Source: Cyanoderma ruficeps (taxonomy: Eukaryota > Chordata > Aves > Passeriformes > Timaliidae). From it: a stretch of DNA of 64,000 bases. The notes under the pieces were generated by a model. The model was not told the origin of the DNA. It saw only the letters and a program-made list of their open reading frames with translations, and did not search any database. Both the position numbers and the translations under genes were made by a program. The stretch is from positions 3,373,745 through 3,437,744 of the forward strand of contig VZDJ01000033.1 of the NCBI GenBank assembly GCA_008694505.1. Reading direction: 5' to 3'. Shown piece by piece: positions 11,347-21,960 of the stretch (its first letter is position 1; each line of letters starts with the position of its first letter).

Positions 11347-13794
11347 GATCCTTGGTGTTTTCACCTTTGCTTGAACATTCCTGTCTCTTCACTGTCCTTC
11401 TCCCTTGGCAGAGCTGGTGTACACCCTGAATTGGTTCAGGGCTATGCTCAGTCTGAACAGAAATCTTCCTTGAGCCTGCAGTTCAGTCATTTTTACAGAC
11501 AGACCCTATAGACCATCAGATGCTGACTTCAGCTGAACTGTCCTGCCTGTTCCTTCAGTTGTGATCACTGTCCCTCAAGCTTCCAACTTCTCCTGGCTCT
11601 ACCAGCAGTGGCGTCTGCTGTGAGTTGAGTGACTTCCGAAAGGATTTTGGTTTTTAACTCCCTCTTCTCTTTCCCCGACGTCATGAATGTCTGGAGTGAA
11701 GCAGCCATGCTCATAACAGTGCAGATTTCTGGTGGGATTTGAGACACGAGAGCAGTGAGCTGCTTTGTCAGACTCATCTTGGGGTGGTGTAATTTGGCCA
11801 CTAGACCCTTCTCTGCTGCAGGATCAAGTGAACAGGATAATCATGTCACAACAATCCTGTGGATTTTTGTTTTTACCAGGAAAGTGTGTGCTGGGTAAAG
11901 CCTTCTCATGTGTCGGGGCTGAGGTAGTTCATTGAGGGAAGCAGTGGCAAGCAAAGGGGACAGAATGTTTACTTTCTTAATACGAGTGATAAAATTCCTG
12001 GTTCTCACTCTGATAAGATACCAGAGGACTTGTGACTGTTTCTCTAATGTGTATTTCACTAATTTCTAAGCACAAACGAGAGTGCAGCCTAGGAGAACCT
12101 GAGGAAGTTGTGCACTGACAATGTTAAGTCTCTTCCCCCTCTCTAAGTTTTAGACCTGAGTGCAAGTATCAGGATATGGAAGTTTAGATTTCCATATCTA
12201 CTGATCTCTAAACCTTCTATGCTTCTTTATTTCTGATTGTCTGTGTCTGAATGGAGGTTTCATAACCAAAAGAGTTTGTCCTGTGAAGACTGAGGTCAGG
12301 GAGGAAAACTCAAGCAGACTTTTTGAAAGACTCTAGAAATGTAAGACTTTGGAAATGTTTTTGTAATCATAGGGAAAACATTTTTTCAGGAGCTGACACC
12401 CTTTTGTTAATTAAGACTGTTTTCTTTTGAAGTTTTCAAACAGAAAAAAAGAAAAGCTTTATTTTAAGGCAGTTCATAGGGCTGGGGAAGAAGCCAGGCT
12501 GGGGTTCCAGGTGCCTTGCAAACACGAAGAGTGAGAGCTGTGAGTAACTGGACAAGCCATTGGGGGGAAGACACTCAGCACTGATTTCTTTGTTCTGACA
12601 ATTGTGCCAAGATGCCACACACGTGTACTTGTCGTGCAGGTAATTTTTAAGCCATTAGTACCATGGAGCGGGGAAGAGCAAACAGATCATCTTTTCTTGA
12701 GCAGGTTGATTGGGTTTTTTGTCCCGCAGTGGGTTTTGTTCCTGTTGTTCATTGGCAGGTATGGCACAGAGGGAAGGGCTTTTGGCTGCCATGAGGAGTG
12801 GCTGTGCTGAGCCTTTAACCTGCTGCTGACAGGCAGTGAGGTGGTGTGAGCAGACAGCCCAGAACCTCTGCTGGGAGCTCAGCCTCACCCATTCCAATCA
12901 GCACCCATTCCAACTTGGAAACTAGAAAAGAGCATGGAGAACACACAGCTTTATTTGCCCTTGAGCTAAGATTATGATTTCATGGGCAGTGACAAATTCT
13001 CTGAAACAAGGCAGCCTTTTTGTTCCTGAAGGGCTTCTTCACTCTGGCTTTGCCAAATCAAGTCTGCTGCTGTAGTCAGAGAGATTCTGCGGAGATACAC
13101 TGAGGGAAATCTGTGAAATCACTGAAATTTGGTGGAACAGAGTGGCACAAACGTGAGTGGGTTTTTTCTGCTGAGCATTAAATGGTAACAGCCAGTCCCT
13201 GCTTTCAGATTCCTGCAATCAAGGATCAGAAGAGGGCCAGGAGGTGAAATGGTGCTGTAGCTGTACAACAGGACAGGGGTCTGGGAACCCTTGTGCTTCA
13301 TGATCCAGCACATTCTCAACTTCACAGGGAGGCATTTGCCTCTCTGTGCCACTTTTCAAAGCAAACCTCTGGGTCTCCCTTTCCTCATTAAAAAAAACCC
13401 AACCGTATTTCCCTAATACAAATATATACCTGAAAGGAAGAAAAACACTTTACAGGAAAAGTGGGTAAAAATAGTACTTAATATGTTTTGGTTTGTAAAG
13501 TAAACATCTCTGTACTGAAGTAACCCTTTCAGAACCATGCTCTGTCCTGCTTCTCAAAAACAGTGCTGCTCTGAAGGCAGGTGGGATCCCAAAAACTGCA
13601 GGATGTTGATCTAATTCTGCTGGCATTGAAGTCAGAGCTACTGATTTCACTAAGAGCAGGTTTATGTCCATGCTTGCTTTGTTTGAGGAAAACAAATTAA
13701 ATTCCAGTGCCCCAAAACTGTCTGTTGGTTTCAAAGACCGTATGGAATGGCTGATGTGTCATTTAGTTGTAATGAATCCTTAGATTTTCTTCTC
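11347..13794. other. Noncoding block, nothing recognised
   Basis: Unique-looking sequence without a recognised gene or transposon. Open frames are short and found on both strands. There is a local repeat of CACCCATTCCAA near 12885-12915. Confidence 0.5.
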
Positions 13795-13825
13795 TTACTA
13801 AACACTGCTATTCAGTGTTTAGTAA
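13795..13825. repeat. Perfect hairpin, 13-bp stem and 5-nt loop
   Basis: Bases 13795-13807 are the exact reverse complement of 13813-13825, separated by CTATT. The stem is AT-rich with one central GTG/CAC step. It is too short for a microRNA precursor and does not match a transposon end that I know. Confidence 0.9.
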
Positions 13826-14562
13826 AACAAATATTACAGTATAAAGGTATCACTTTTACTGCCTGAAAAGCTAACTTTTTTGGAGACATCGCTGTTTTTC
13901 AGTTCACTAAATAGAGGAGCTCCTAAAGTGGAATACTGAATGCTTTTTAAACATGTACAGGGGAGAAAACTGTAGTTTCACCAATGTCCAATATAAAATC
14001 AGCCCAGTTCAGACAGAAACAGAGAAATCTGTTGTGACAGTTAAGAGGAATCAGTCTAATTTCATTCCACACAAACCTTTTCATGACCAATCTGAAAAAA
14101 AAGCAAAAAAAAAGAAAACCCATAGCAGTTACCATGTGGTTTTATTTCAGTGAAATGCTAGCTCATTCTAGAGAGCAGTAAAAGTCATCAAGGCTTTTGA
14201 AAAATGTATTTTGAGCAGAATTGGTTTTCATCTTCTTTTCAGCTTGCACGAGGCTTGCTGGGATGAAGTCCCAGCAGGTCCCTGTGCCAGCTGGCCTTGC
14301 ACCGAGCTGTGCATCTGCACCCGAGGCCATGGGAGATGTGACCCAGAGCCTTCCCTGTCCTGCTCTGTTCATCCCTGCCCATGCAGCTTCTTGGATGTCT
14401 CCAAAAGAGAGGGGACACTTTTTTTGTGTCCTTAGTAGAAATGCCAAGTGATGACATCATTTGAGTCTGAGCTACAGAATTATTTGAGCTGTTTGTCACT
14501 CTGTGCCCAAAGCTTTGAACTAAAACCCTGCTTAAATATTGAAACAAGGAATTCTGCTGTCT
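13826..14562. other. Noncoding block, nothing recognised
   Basis: Overlapping short frames occur on both strands at 14160-14570, none with a family signature. No repeat family is recognised. Confidence 0.45.
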
Positions 14563-14598
14563 TGCCACAGCCAGCCAAGGCCCAGGCTGGCTGTGGCA
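14563..14598. repeat. Perfect GC-rich hairpin, 14-bp stem and 8-nt loop
   Basis: Bases 14563-14576 (TGCCACAGCCAGCC) are the exact reverse complement of 14585-14598. The loop is AAGGCCCA. A transcript of either strand would fold stably here. The stem is shorter than a typical pre-miRNA, so it is reported only as structure. Confidence 0.92.
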
Positions 14599-17252
14599 GA
14601 AAACATTGCCTTTTTATTTATTTTCCATTGGAAATTCCTTGTAGTGGAGGATGCTAACTGGGCTTTGTTCCCTTGTATTGTATTTGGCTGATGCCTGATC
14701 TGTGTGTGAGGACTCATTTGTCCTCATGGAAGTGAGAATTAGGATTTTCAAAATGCAGAAAGAGAGGGATTTAAATGGAGTTTAAATCATGTTGCGTTAG
14801 TTTTGTGCTATGCTGTAAATATTAGTCTGATTCTAAGCTAGGGAGAAGTTCACATTGTAGATGTTTGATTTTGCTATCTTCATGTTACCAATAGCTTTGT
14901 CTCCTTTTTTGCTCCCTTGCTGCTCCTGCTGCATCTGTCAACCTTGGAGAGCTGGCATGATTCCCCTGGCAATGCCACACGAGTCCAATCTTAATTCCTA
15001 TTACTGTCTGGCTGTGGGACTGTGTGTAGGTGTCTGTAACACCCTGCAGAAGGCAGCCAGCAACAGTTCTTCTTCTTTATATCTCTGCAGCTCGAATCCT
15101 GCAGAAGCCCTCGCTCGTAAAGATAAGGGTACATTTATCCTCATTAACGAGGCAGTGGGTCTGGAGCCCCGAATCAGGGCTGAGTTCTGTCAGCAGAACC
15201 ACACAGTGACTAAAATGTTATTGCTAATAAACACCAGGCAGTGCTGAAGAGGCACCTGCACTTTGACTAGCCCAGCCTGCCATCAAGAGTTGTTCATTTG
15301 TAAATTATGTTAAAATTAGGAAAAATGCAAAGACAATACAGGTTTAGCCAACACAGAGTGACACAGGATGATGCTGGCTGGTGATGAGGGAAGGAAGCCC
15401 TTCAGCCCGGGGAGCAGAGGGTCATGACTTGCTCGGTTGATTTTAAGCCTCTGGCCCCAGAGGACACAGTGTGTGTTGTTTTGGGAAGGCAGTGCCCTTC
15501 CCTGGCCAGTGCTGGGGCTGTGGGATGGAGCACTGTGGTTCTGCTCCTGCCCCTGCCATCCGGGCAGGCTGAGCTCAGCTTCACCCACGGCTCCAGTCCT
15601 CACTGTTGTGGTTACGTAAAGGAAGCTTCTTACTTTGGCCTCTGGATTATCTCTCCTTCAAAATTCAAATATTACTGATTAAGCCAAACTGCAGAGAGTT
15701 TACTTAGTTGCTTTTGGATTGATTGATTGGTTGGGCTTTTTTTTTTTCCTGATTAATCACGTGGAGTAAGGGGAGCTGTTCTACTCTCCTCCCTAATTTT
15801 TTTTTTTTTTTCCTTAGCACCTTTTGTCCTTATGAGCCCCTGCCCTGATTTCTAGCCACAGAGAGCCTGGAGAACAGCCAGGCTTCAACCTTTGAATGCC
15901 AGGATATCACTGTCCTGGGCCAGAATAAAGGCCCACCTTAACACAATGTCTTCATTTGTAGCTCAAAGAGAGCTACAGATAACTGAAACAAGGCAGGTCT
16001 ATGCTTCTTCCCCTGATTAAAGACAAGAAATTTCCTGACCTAGATGCAGTTCTTACTCTATTTAGCAATTTTCGGTGTATTTTTCTTTGATTTTGCCCAG
16101 TCTGCCATCAGTGTGCCTGTCCAGGCAGAGCTTTCTGTAGGTGACTGTGTTTCTGTGCTGCAAAGGGTTTACTTACTGTTGTTTGGGTTGGATTTTGCTC
16201 ATAATTCCATCAGCTGCTGTCCCAGCTCTGAGAATAGACAAAATAGAAAATTGATGATCCTCCTCTGCTCACAGAAGGGCTGGAGGAATGCCCTGAGAGG
16301 TGGTGGTCAGTTTTTTAACGAGGATAAATTAGTTTCATCTAACAGGGAGGTTACAAGGAAGTTTTGTATAAAAGCAATAGCAAGCCTCAAGATGAAATCA
16401 CAGTAATCAGAAGACAAAAATGAAAGACTCTGGGAAAGAAGACATTGGGGAGCAATGGTATGGTCATTTGTAGTTGGAAGGGTCTGTCCGTGATTTAAGA
16501 AAAGAAAGCAGAAACTGAAATTTGTTGTTAAACGTTTGTAGTCAAGGTTAATAAAGTATATCCTATTAGCTGTTGATGTCATTTGCAGCAGAGATGTAGG
16601 TTGTGAGTTATTGCAGCTAGTGGAAGTGAGAGCTGACTGCTCTCATACAAAATCTTTGTTTAGAATTAAGACTTCTGTCATGCAGTGGAGTGAAATAATA
16701 AAGTTATATTGTATCAAATAAATGTCATTGTAACAGGAGCCTCAATAAGGAAAAGAAGCCCAACAGTGCAAAAGAAAGATTTTTTAAAAATTATTCATAG
16801 GCCTGTCTTTTATTTTCCTTTTCTCCTAAAGCAGTTTTTTTTTCCCCTGATGATTGTCTGCTCTTGCAGTTTGCTCCAGAACTAGCACAGCTAAGAATTA
16901 ATGGACTCAATAGGAATCAAGTTCCTAAAACTGCTTAACCAAAGTCAGTGAGATGTGAAGGGAAAGTCAGGACTTTGTGTGCCCAGGGCACCTGTGTTGA
17001 GTCACAAAATGTGGGTGGGGAGCCTCTGAGAGCCTTGCAGGTGGAGCTGTGTCCCATCCATAGTGCGCTGAGCATCTGGTTTTAATTCTCTGCTTTTTGG
17101 TCTGCATGCATCACACTACTGCTAAACTAACACACAGCAAAAAGGCAGCGCTGGAGCAGAATTATTGTGTTAAACTTTGCTCACTTTAATAGAGGTTGAG
17201 TCTGATTTTGTGGGGGGCTCTTAGCTCCTATCATCAAGCCAATGGGAATTAG
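14599..17252. other. Noncoding block with possible conserved patch
   Basis: No coding gene is recognised. A CpG-retaining patch at about 15080-15200 has an ATTAACGAGG core and may be conserved. T-rich runs lie near 15740 and 15795-15811, and a short GATT repeat near 15718-15730. A TCGAATCC motif at about 15094 resembles a tRNA T-loop but has no tRNA around it. Confidence 0.45.
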
Positions 17253-17350
17253 AACTAATTTGCTCCCTCTTTTTTTTTTCTTTTTTTCATGTTTCCTTGA
17301 TGTCTTCTGACCTGCACGTGTTTCCTCATCTGACATGGTTTAGGTAAGTG
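17253..17350 (+). other. Candidate recursive splice site (ratchet point)
   Basis: The sequence TTTAG|GTAAGTG lies with the AG at 17342-17343 and the GTAAGTG at 17344-17350. Upstream, 17253-17341 contains no AG for 89 bases and includes a long T-rich pyrimidine tract plus two CTGAC branch-point-like motifs. An acceptor directly abutting a consensus donor is the defining structure of recursive splice sites in very long introns. No exon is recognised on either side, so the call rests on the motif alone. Confidence 0.35.
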
Positions 17351-17645
17351 TCTGTGCTCTAAAGGAGTGTTGTTTTATTGTGGGATTTTTTTATCCTCTC
17401 CCTCTCCCCTTCTGTACACCACATGGCATTTGTGACTGCCCTGCAGTTTTTTGCCATCTGTCACATCACTGCTCCGTGGGCTGAGCTGTGAGGCTGCACC
17501 CTCTGGGTTCCTTCAGCTCCAGATTTGGGAAGGAGGGTGAGACCTCACAGGCTCTTTGGGATGCCCTCAGTGATGCCCCAGATCCCTGCTGGGGCCAGGG
17601 CAGCCTCCAGGTAAAACTCTGGTTTGAAAAAGTGAGACACACGTC

Positions 17646-18239
17646 TTGACACTGAGCGAGGTGTTTGCCACTTGGAGATTCATCCATGTACTAGTCATAT
17701 ATATACTGGTATATATTCATCAAGGCTGTGTATGTTTAAGAACTTCTTGTGTTTTTGTAAAAACAGATGATGACAATGTAACTTGGCCTGTTAAGAATCA
17801 TTCTAGTTTTTGTATTTGTAATTTTGTTAAGATTGTGGGGTGCGACTTTTTATATTTGGCACCAGTTTTGTCCCACCAATTAATAAAGTCCAATAACACA
17901 ATGTATCACAGATTATCACCTACACCTATTGGGGTGAACTTTACCTTAGTAAAGCAATTAATTCAACACCAAGAGCTGATTGGAATTTTGAAAGAAATTC
18001 AGGAAAATGGAGACAAAACTCTAATTACTGTTCATCATGATACAAAGGAAACAAGCAGAGTTTTGCAAAGACTAAAACAAGATTCAAGCCATCACTGGTG
18101 GGATGTGCTCTTTGGATGGTCTCCAACTGCAACTGGGATTTTAAATACACCGTGTCACCCCATTATTGTTTTATTGGTTTGCACTGGTGAAATGAGTGCT
18201 GATGAGACAGACTTTGTGGTGTACCTAAGTGACTGCTGA
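17646..18239 (+). pseudogene. Retroviral Env-like open frame, transmembrane-subunit remnant
   Basis: An uninterrupted frame of 197 codons, the longest in the window. The viral-looking part starts near residue 40. It has four N-glycosylation sequons (about residues 44, 51, 83 and 98), cysteines at 56, 58 and 66, and a helix-forming stretch at about 101-147. A membrane-proximal motif HHWWDVLFGWSPTATGIL is at about 149-166, followed by a short hydrophobic run at about 171-179. The motif and order resemble the C-terminal ectodomain of retroviral Env TM subunits; this is from memory, not a search. The surface subunit and furin site are absent. The membrane anchor is cut short, because after about residue 179 the frame enters sequence that is not hydrophobic. 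The first 39 codons look like flanking DNA, so the ATG is probably not a real start. No gag, pol or LTR is recognised nearby. It may be a fossil fragment or, less likely, a retained gene. Confidence 0.55.
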
Positions 18240-19380
18240 GTGAAAGCCACCTTCTCCTACCTAGAGTTCCATTTTTGTCATTTTCCCCTTTCTTGTACCT
18301 ACAAATCAAAGATGCAGTTGTTTTGTGGGGCATCTTCATGTGTATTTGGAGTCTACAGCACTTTCAAGCTCAAGAGGAGCTGGAGGTCTTTATAACTTCT
18401 CCAAAAATCTCAGTGTTAAAAACAAACAGTGGTTCATGAAGCCTTCTTTGAAGGGCTGCTTGAAAAATCTCACTCTTTTAGGAAATATATTCATATACTT
18501 TTGAAGTGATAAATCCATATCACCGTAAATGCAGACAGAAATCATTTACCTATTGAGCAGTAGAGCTGCTACCATGTGATGTTGACTCTAAAACATTATT
18601 AGACATGGCCATTATTTTTTAAATTCAAAATGAAGTGGGGTTTTTATATTTTCAATGCATCTAGACATAGAGATTATGCTGGCATCAACTGAGAGTGTTA
18701 ATATAGCTGTGTGACTGAGACAACTGGAGCACTTTCCATGGTTGGGGAGCTGTCTTGTGTCCTTGTAATCTACTGGTGAGAGAAGCTTTAATTGCCATCA
18801 CTGTGTGACTTTTTAATGGATTCCTTTTGTTAGAAAAATACAGAACACAGAGATGCTGATATTCCAGGGCAGCATTTTACTCTTGCATGATGTAAGAGAG
18901 TAGCTGCTGCCTTCACTAAACCACAGTGGATTTCCACTGATAAAAATGAGGCATGATTTGAATTGCAGAATAAAGATGCATGGACTGTCTCTCCTTCATG
19001 AGTATTTATGTGTGAGAAACATGCAGCTATACAAAGCCTGCATGCATAATGTGGGAGCCCATATGCTTGACAAAAGAGAAAGTATAGAGGGCAGCCTACT
19101 TGTTAGATTTCCTGTGTAGGAAACAGATACTTGGTGGATTTAACATTCACAGCTTTTGTGCACAGCAGAGCTAGTTAGTTATCCTGCAAAATTCCGTGAG
19201 GCTGCAGTGTGGGGAAACCAGACTGAAACAGAAAAGAACCCCCATGAGCCTGAGTGTAAGCGTCATCCCCGTGGGCAAACCAGGACAGACCAGCTTAGAA
19301 TTCCCATTCCAGAAATCCCAGCCCATCAGCAGAGTGGCTGCTCCCAGGAACAGATGGTCAGGCTGCCCCAGAGCTGGCCA
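18240..19380. other. Noncoding block, nothing recognised
   Basis: This is the sequence immediately 3' of the Env-like frame. I recognise no polypurine tract or LTR here, which suggests the retroviral insert is truncated at its 3' side. Confidence 0.45.
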
Positions 19381-19424
19381 GGTGTGACAAGGTGTGACAA
19401 GGTGTGACAAGGTGTGACAAGGTG
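19381..19424. repeat. Tandem repeat, GGTGTGACAA x4
   Basis: Four identical 10-bp copies of GGTGTGACAA at 19381-19420 are followed by a partial GGTG. Perfect identity between copies indicates recent expansion, so the locus is probably polymorphic. Confidence 0.97.
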
Positions 19425-20229
19425 CTTCCTGCCCCAGCTGACGTGTCCTCAGGTGCCTGTGCTGGCGTGGGCACAGGGCTGGGGCAGGAGGGCAGAGGAG
19501 GGAAGCTCTGCTCTGGAGGCAGATGTGCACCTGCCTCTGGTGTCTTGCAAGGGACAAATGGGACACTCTGCCTCTCTGTACTGGTTCAACTGGGAAAGCA
19601 AACACGAGCCAGCTGCCTGCAGAGGAACAAGTGACTTTCAGCAGCTCTGTGACCATTGCTGCAGTTCCTTTCAGAGGTAGTTGTCCCAGCTAGAGGGTTT
19701 GGAGTGGTACTAACCACATCTGCCTTGCTGTGCTCAGAGAAATGGCAAAAGCAGAAGAATTTTGTCTTCAGCACATAAACTTTGCCAGCTGGGCCCCAAC
19801 ACCTACACTGGCGTGTGGAGAAATGCATCAGTGACCTGCATTTGTGCTTCTGCAGGGACCCTGCTTGCTTCAGCAGAGCCAAGTGCTGTGTCACATGCTG
19901 TCACATGCCATCCTGGCATTTCCCACCCAGGCAGGGGCAGCAAATTCAGCTCATCCTTTTCAGCTGTCCAATTCCCACAGTGCCACGTTCCCCAGCTACA
20001 GCCAGGGCAGCACAGTGTGTTGGATTTGTGTCCCCACAGGTTCTGGCAGCATTAAATGAGCAATATTTCATTACCTGAACTTTCTTGACAGCAGTCAACA
20101 TACCTGTGATGCCTTTAGTTTCAGCTTTCATGTGTTTCAGACTCTGTGCTGCCCAGGGGTGCAGTTCTGACCTACACATTCAGTGACACTCAGCTCTGCA
20201 CAGAGTAGATAGATAAAACAAATCCTTTT
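19425..20229. other. Noncoding block, nothing recognised
   Basis: GC-richer unique sequence with chance frames on both strands. A short local repeat of TGTCACATGC lies at 19890-19912. No gene is recognised. Confidence 0.45.
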
Positions 20230-20234
20230 CCTGC

Positions 20235-20552
20235 TGCACACCAAGGACAACTTTCAGGCCCAAAAGCACAAACAAGGGTGGACTGAAGGGAGGAACAAGA
20301 AGGATGGGACCTCACAACCTGGAGCTGTTATTGGACAATTAAACCCTAATATGCAAATGGACCAAAACTTACACAAGTGTGAGACCTCATGACCATTTGT
20401 CCATTTTGTGACCATTGTTAGTCCACCTTGGGTGTAGCCCTGGTCAGGCCCTGTCCTGCCCAAGGTGTATCCTAAAGGCCTTTCAATAAATACCTACTTT
20501 ATTCTCTGGCTCTGTCCAGTCTCTGTTCCAGGTCAGCCTTCCCAAGGCATCA
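20235..20552 (+). mobile_element. Solo LTR of an avian ERVK-type retrovirus
   Basis: The block follows, from memory, a passerine LTR family. It has an ACAACTTTCAGGCCCAAAAGC 5' section, a TTTGTCCATTTTGTGACCAT section with a TTAGTCCACC motif, an AATAAA poly(A) signal at 20485-20490, and a 3' end reading GTCTCTGTTCCAGGTCAGCC and AAGGCATCA. The bases before and after (CCTGC at 20230-20234 and CCTGT at 20553-20557) could be a 5-bp target-site duplication with one mismatch. The left boundary is less certain than the right and could lie slightly further upstream. No internal genes flank it. Confidence 0.75.
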
Positions 20553-20557
20553 CCTGT

Positions 20558-21519
20558 TGTTGTGTGCTCTTTTGGGAAGCCCCTTTGGAGGCCTTGTCTC
20601 TGAAGCCCCTTTGCAGGGAGGGATGGGGTGACTGTGGTTTGGGCATATGGAGAGAAGGGGGATCCAGCAGAGCCACCTTCTGTCATTTGACACACTCTGC
20701 TCTGGGGCAGCTGCGTTGAATATCCATGCTCTAGGAGTCATTGCCAGGGAGGAAGATCTGTAACTCCTGTGAGCAGGGTAGTTGGGATGAGCTGAAGCTA
20801 CTCCAGGTTATTGAAGATATTCCCTTTCAGAACTGAACCAGCCCATTGCTGCCTGTCCCTTGTGTGGAGAAATTCTGAGGAGTTGGGCACCAGTCTGGTG
20901 AGGGACCAGGATAAAGAGCTCATCATCCACGCTGCCCAGTGTCAAACTCCTGTGCCTAAACCTGTCCTGAGCCCTCCTAACCCTGCCCAGGGTTTCAGAG
21001 ACAAAGAGAAGGAACATTGGAGCAGGAGACAGTTCTGAAGGGGGCTGTGCATCATTTGTGCTGTAGCAGTGCTGAAAAGTCTTGATTATTTTAGCTCCTG
21101 TGTTGAGCTAGCTTCAAACCATGTAATTAATGACTGCCTCTGTTTAAACTTGTCATCCCACTCAAAGAGGAGACAAACAGGCAAGGGCTGGGATTAAGGA
21201 GGAGAGGTGGATGCAGACCATCCCCTGACAACAGCAGCTGTCAGCTCAATCATTGCAGCTTTTGCTGCTGCTCTGAGGGGCTGCTGCTGCATGTTCTAGT
21301 ACTTGGGAAGCATGGCCTGAGAAACAATGGTCCTAAATTTCAGCACAAGGAGCTTGTGCTTATGTTAGAAAAAGTGGTGAACTCGGGCACTGGAATAGGT
21401 TACTAGACTGGTCGGGGGGAAGTTTGCTCAGAGTTTATGGATGGTCTGGGAAAATGTGTAATTCAATAAAGTTTTAGGTGCATTTGAATCTGTCTTGTTA
21501 GTAGGGTCTCTTCAGGGCC
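20558..21519. other. Noncoding block, nothing recognised
   Basis: Unique-looking sequence with no recognised gene or repeat family. A 75-codon plus frame at 20811-21038 has no domain signature. Confidence 0.45.
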
Positions 21520-21960
21520 TTTAAACACAGTTCTGGTGAACTTAATTAGCTGTGATTTGAATCCATCTCTTTCTTTTATTTTGTTCTTAAATTTTGCAGG
21601 CCAGGGGAAATGTCAAATACTTAATTAGCATAGAACACCTTTCCAGGGGCTCCAAGAATCCATCTTACCTGACAGAACAGAATTAGGATTATGGTATTAG
21701 TGTGTTACCTTTTCTTTAAAACCTTCTCACTGAATTTCCCCACTGTTGCATGACTCCGTCTGTGGATTATCATGACACTTCACCAAGCTGATAAGTGATG
21801 CAAAGAAAACCAAGATTTCAGGACACGTATTTCACTTCAACTGCCACATAGTGTGATAGACATTTTGCTTTGCAATTAGGCAGCACGCTTATGTACTCTA
21901 ATCTGCAGCATTTTTTACTCTGTTAATAACCTATTAGTAGCCTGGGTCATGTTCTCTATA
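21520..21960. promoter_or_regulatory. Candidate enhancer with paired homeodomain motifs
   Basis: The identical 10-mer CTTAATTAGC occurs at 21541-21550 and 21620-21629. Each contains the palindromic TTAATTAA-like core bound by many homeodomain proteins. The surrounding 400 bases are free of recognisable repeats and contain further ATTA/TAAT cores and GATA-like TTATC sites. The texture fits a conserved developmental enhancer, but conservation has not been tested here. Confidence 0.35.

Noticed and set aside
15086..15110. TCGAATCC tRNA T-loop-like motif
   Set aside because: The loop would be eight bases and there is no acceptor stem, D arm or anticodon arm around it.
21664..21710. Minus-strand recursive splice site candidate (CAG|GTAAGA)
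   Set aside because: Only about 38 AG-free bases precede it on that strand and the donor is weaker; kept as a control for the two plus-strand candidates.
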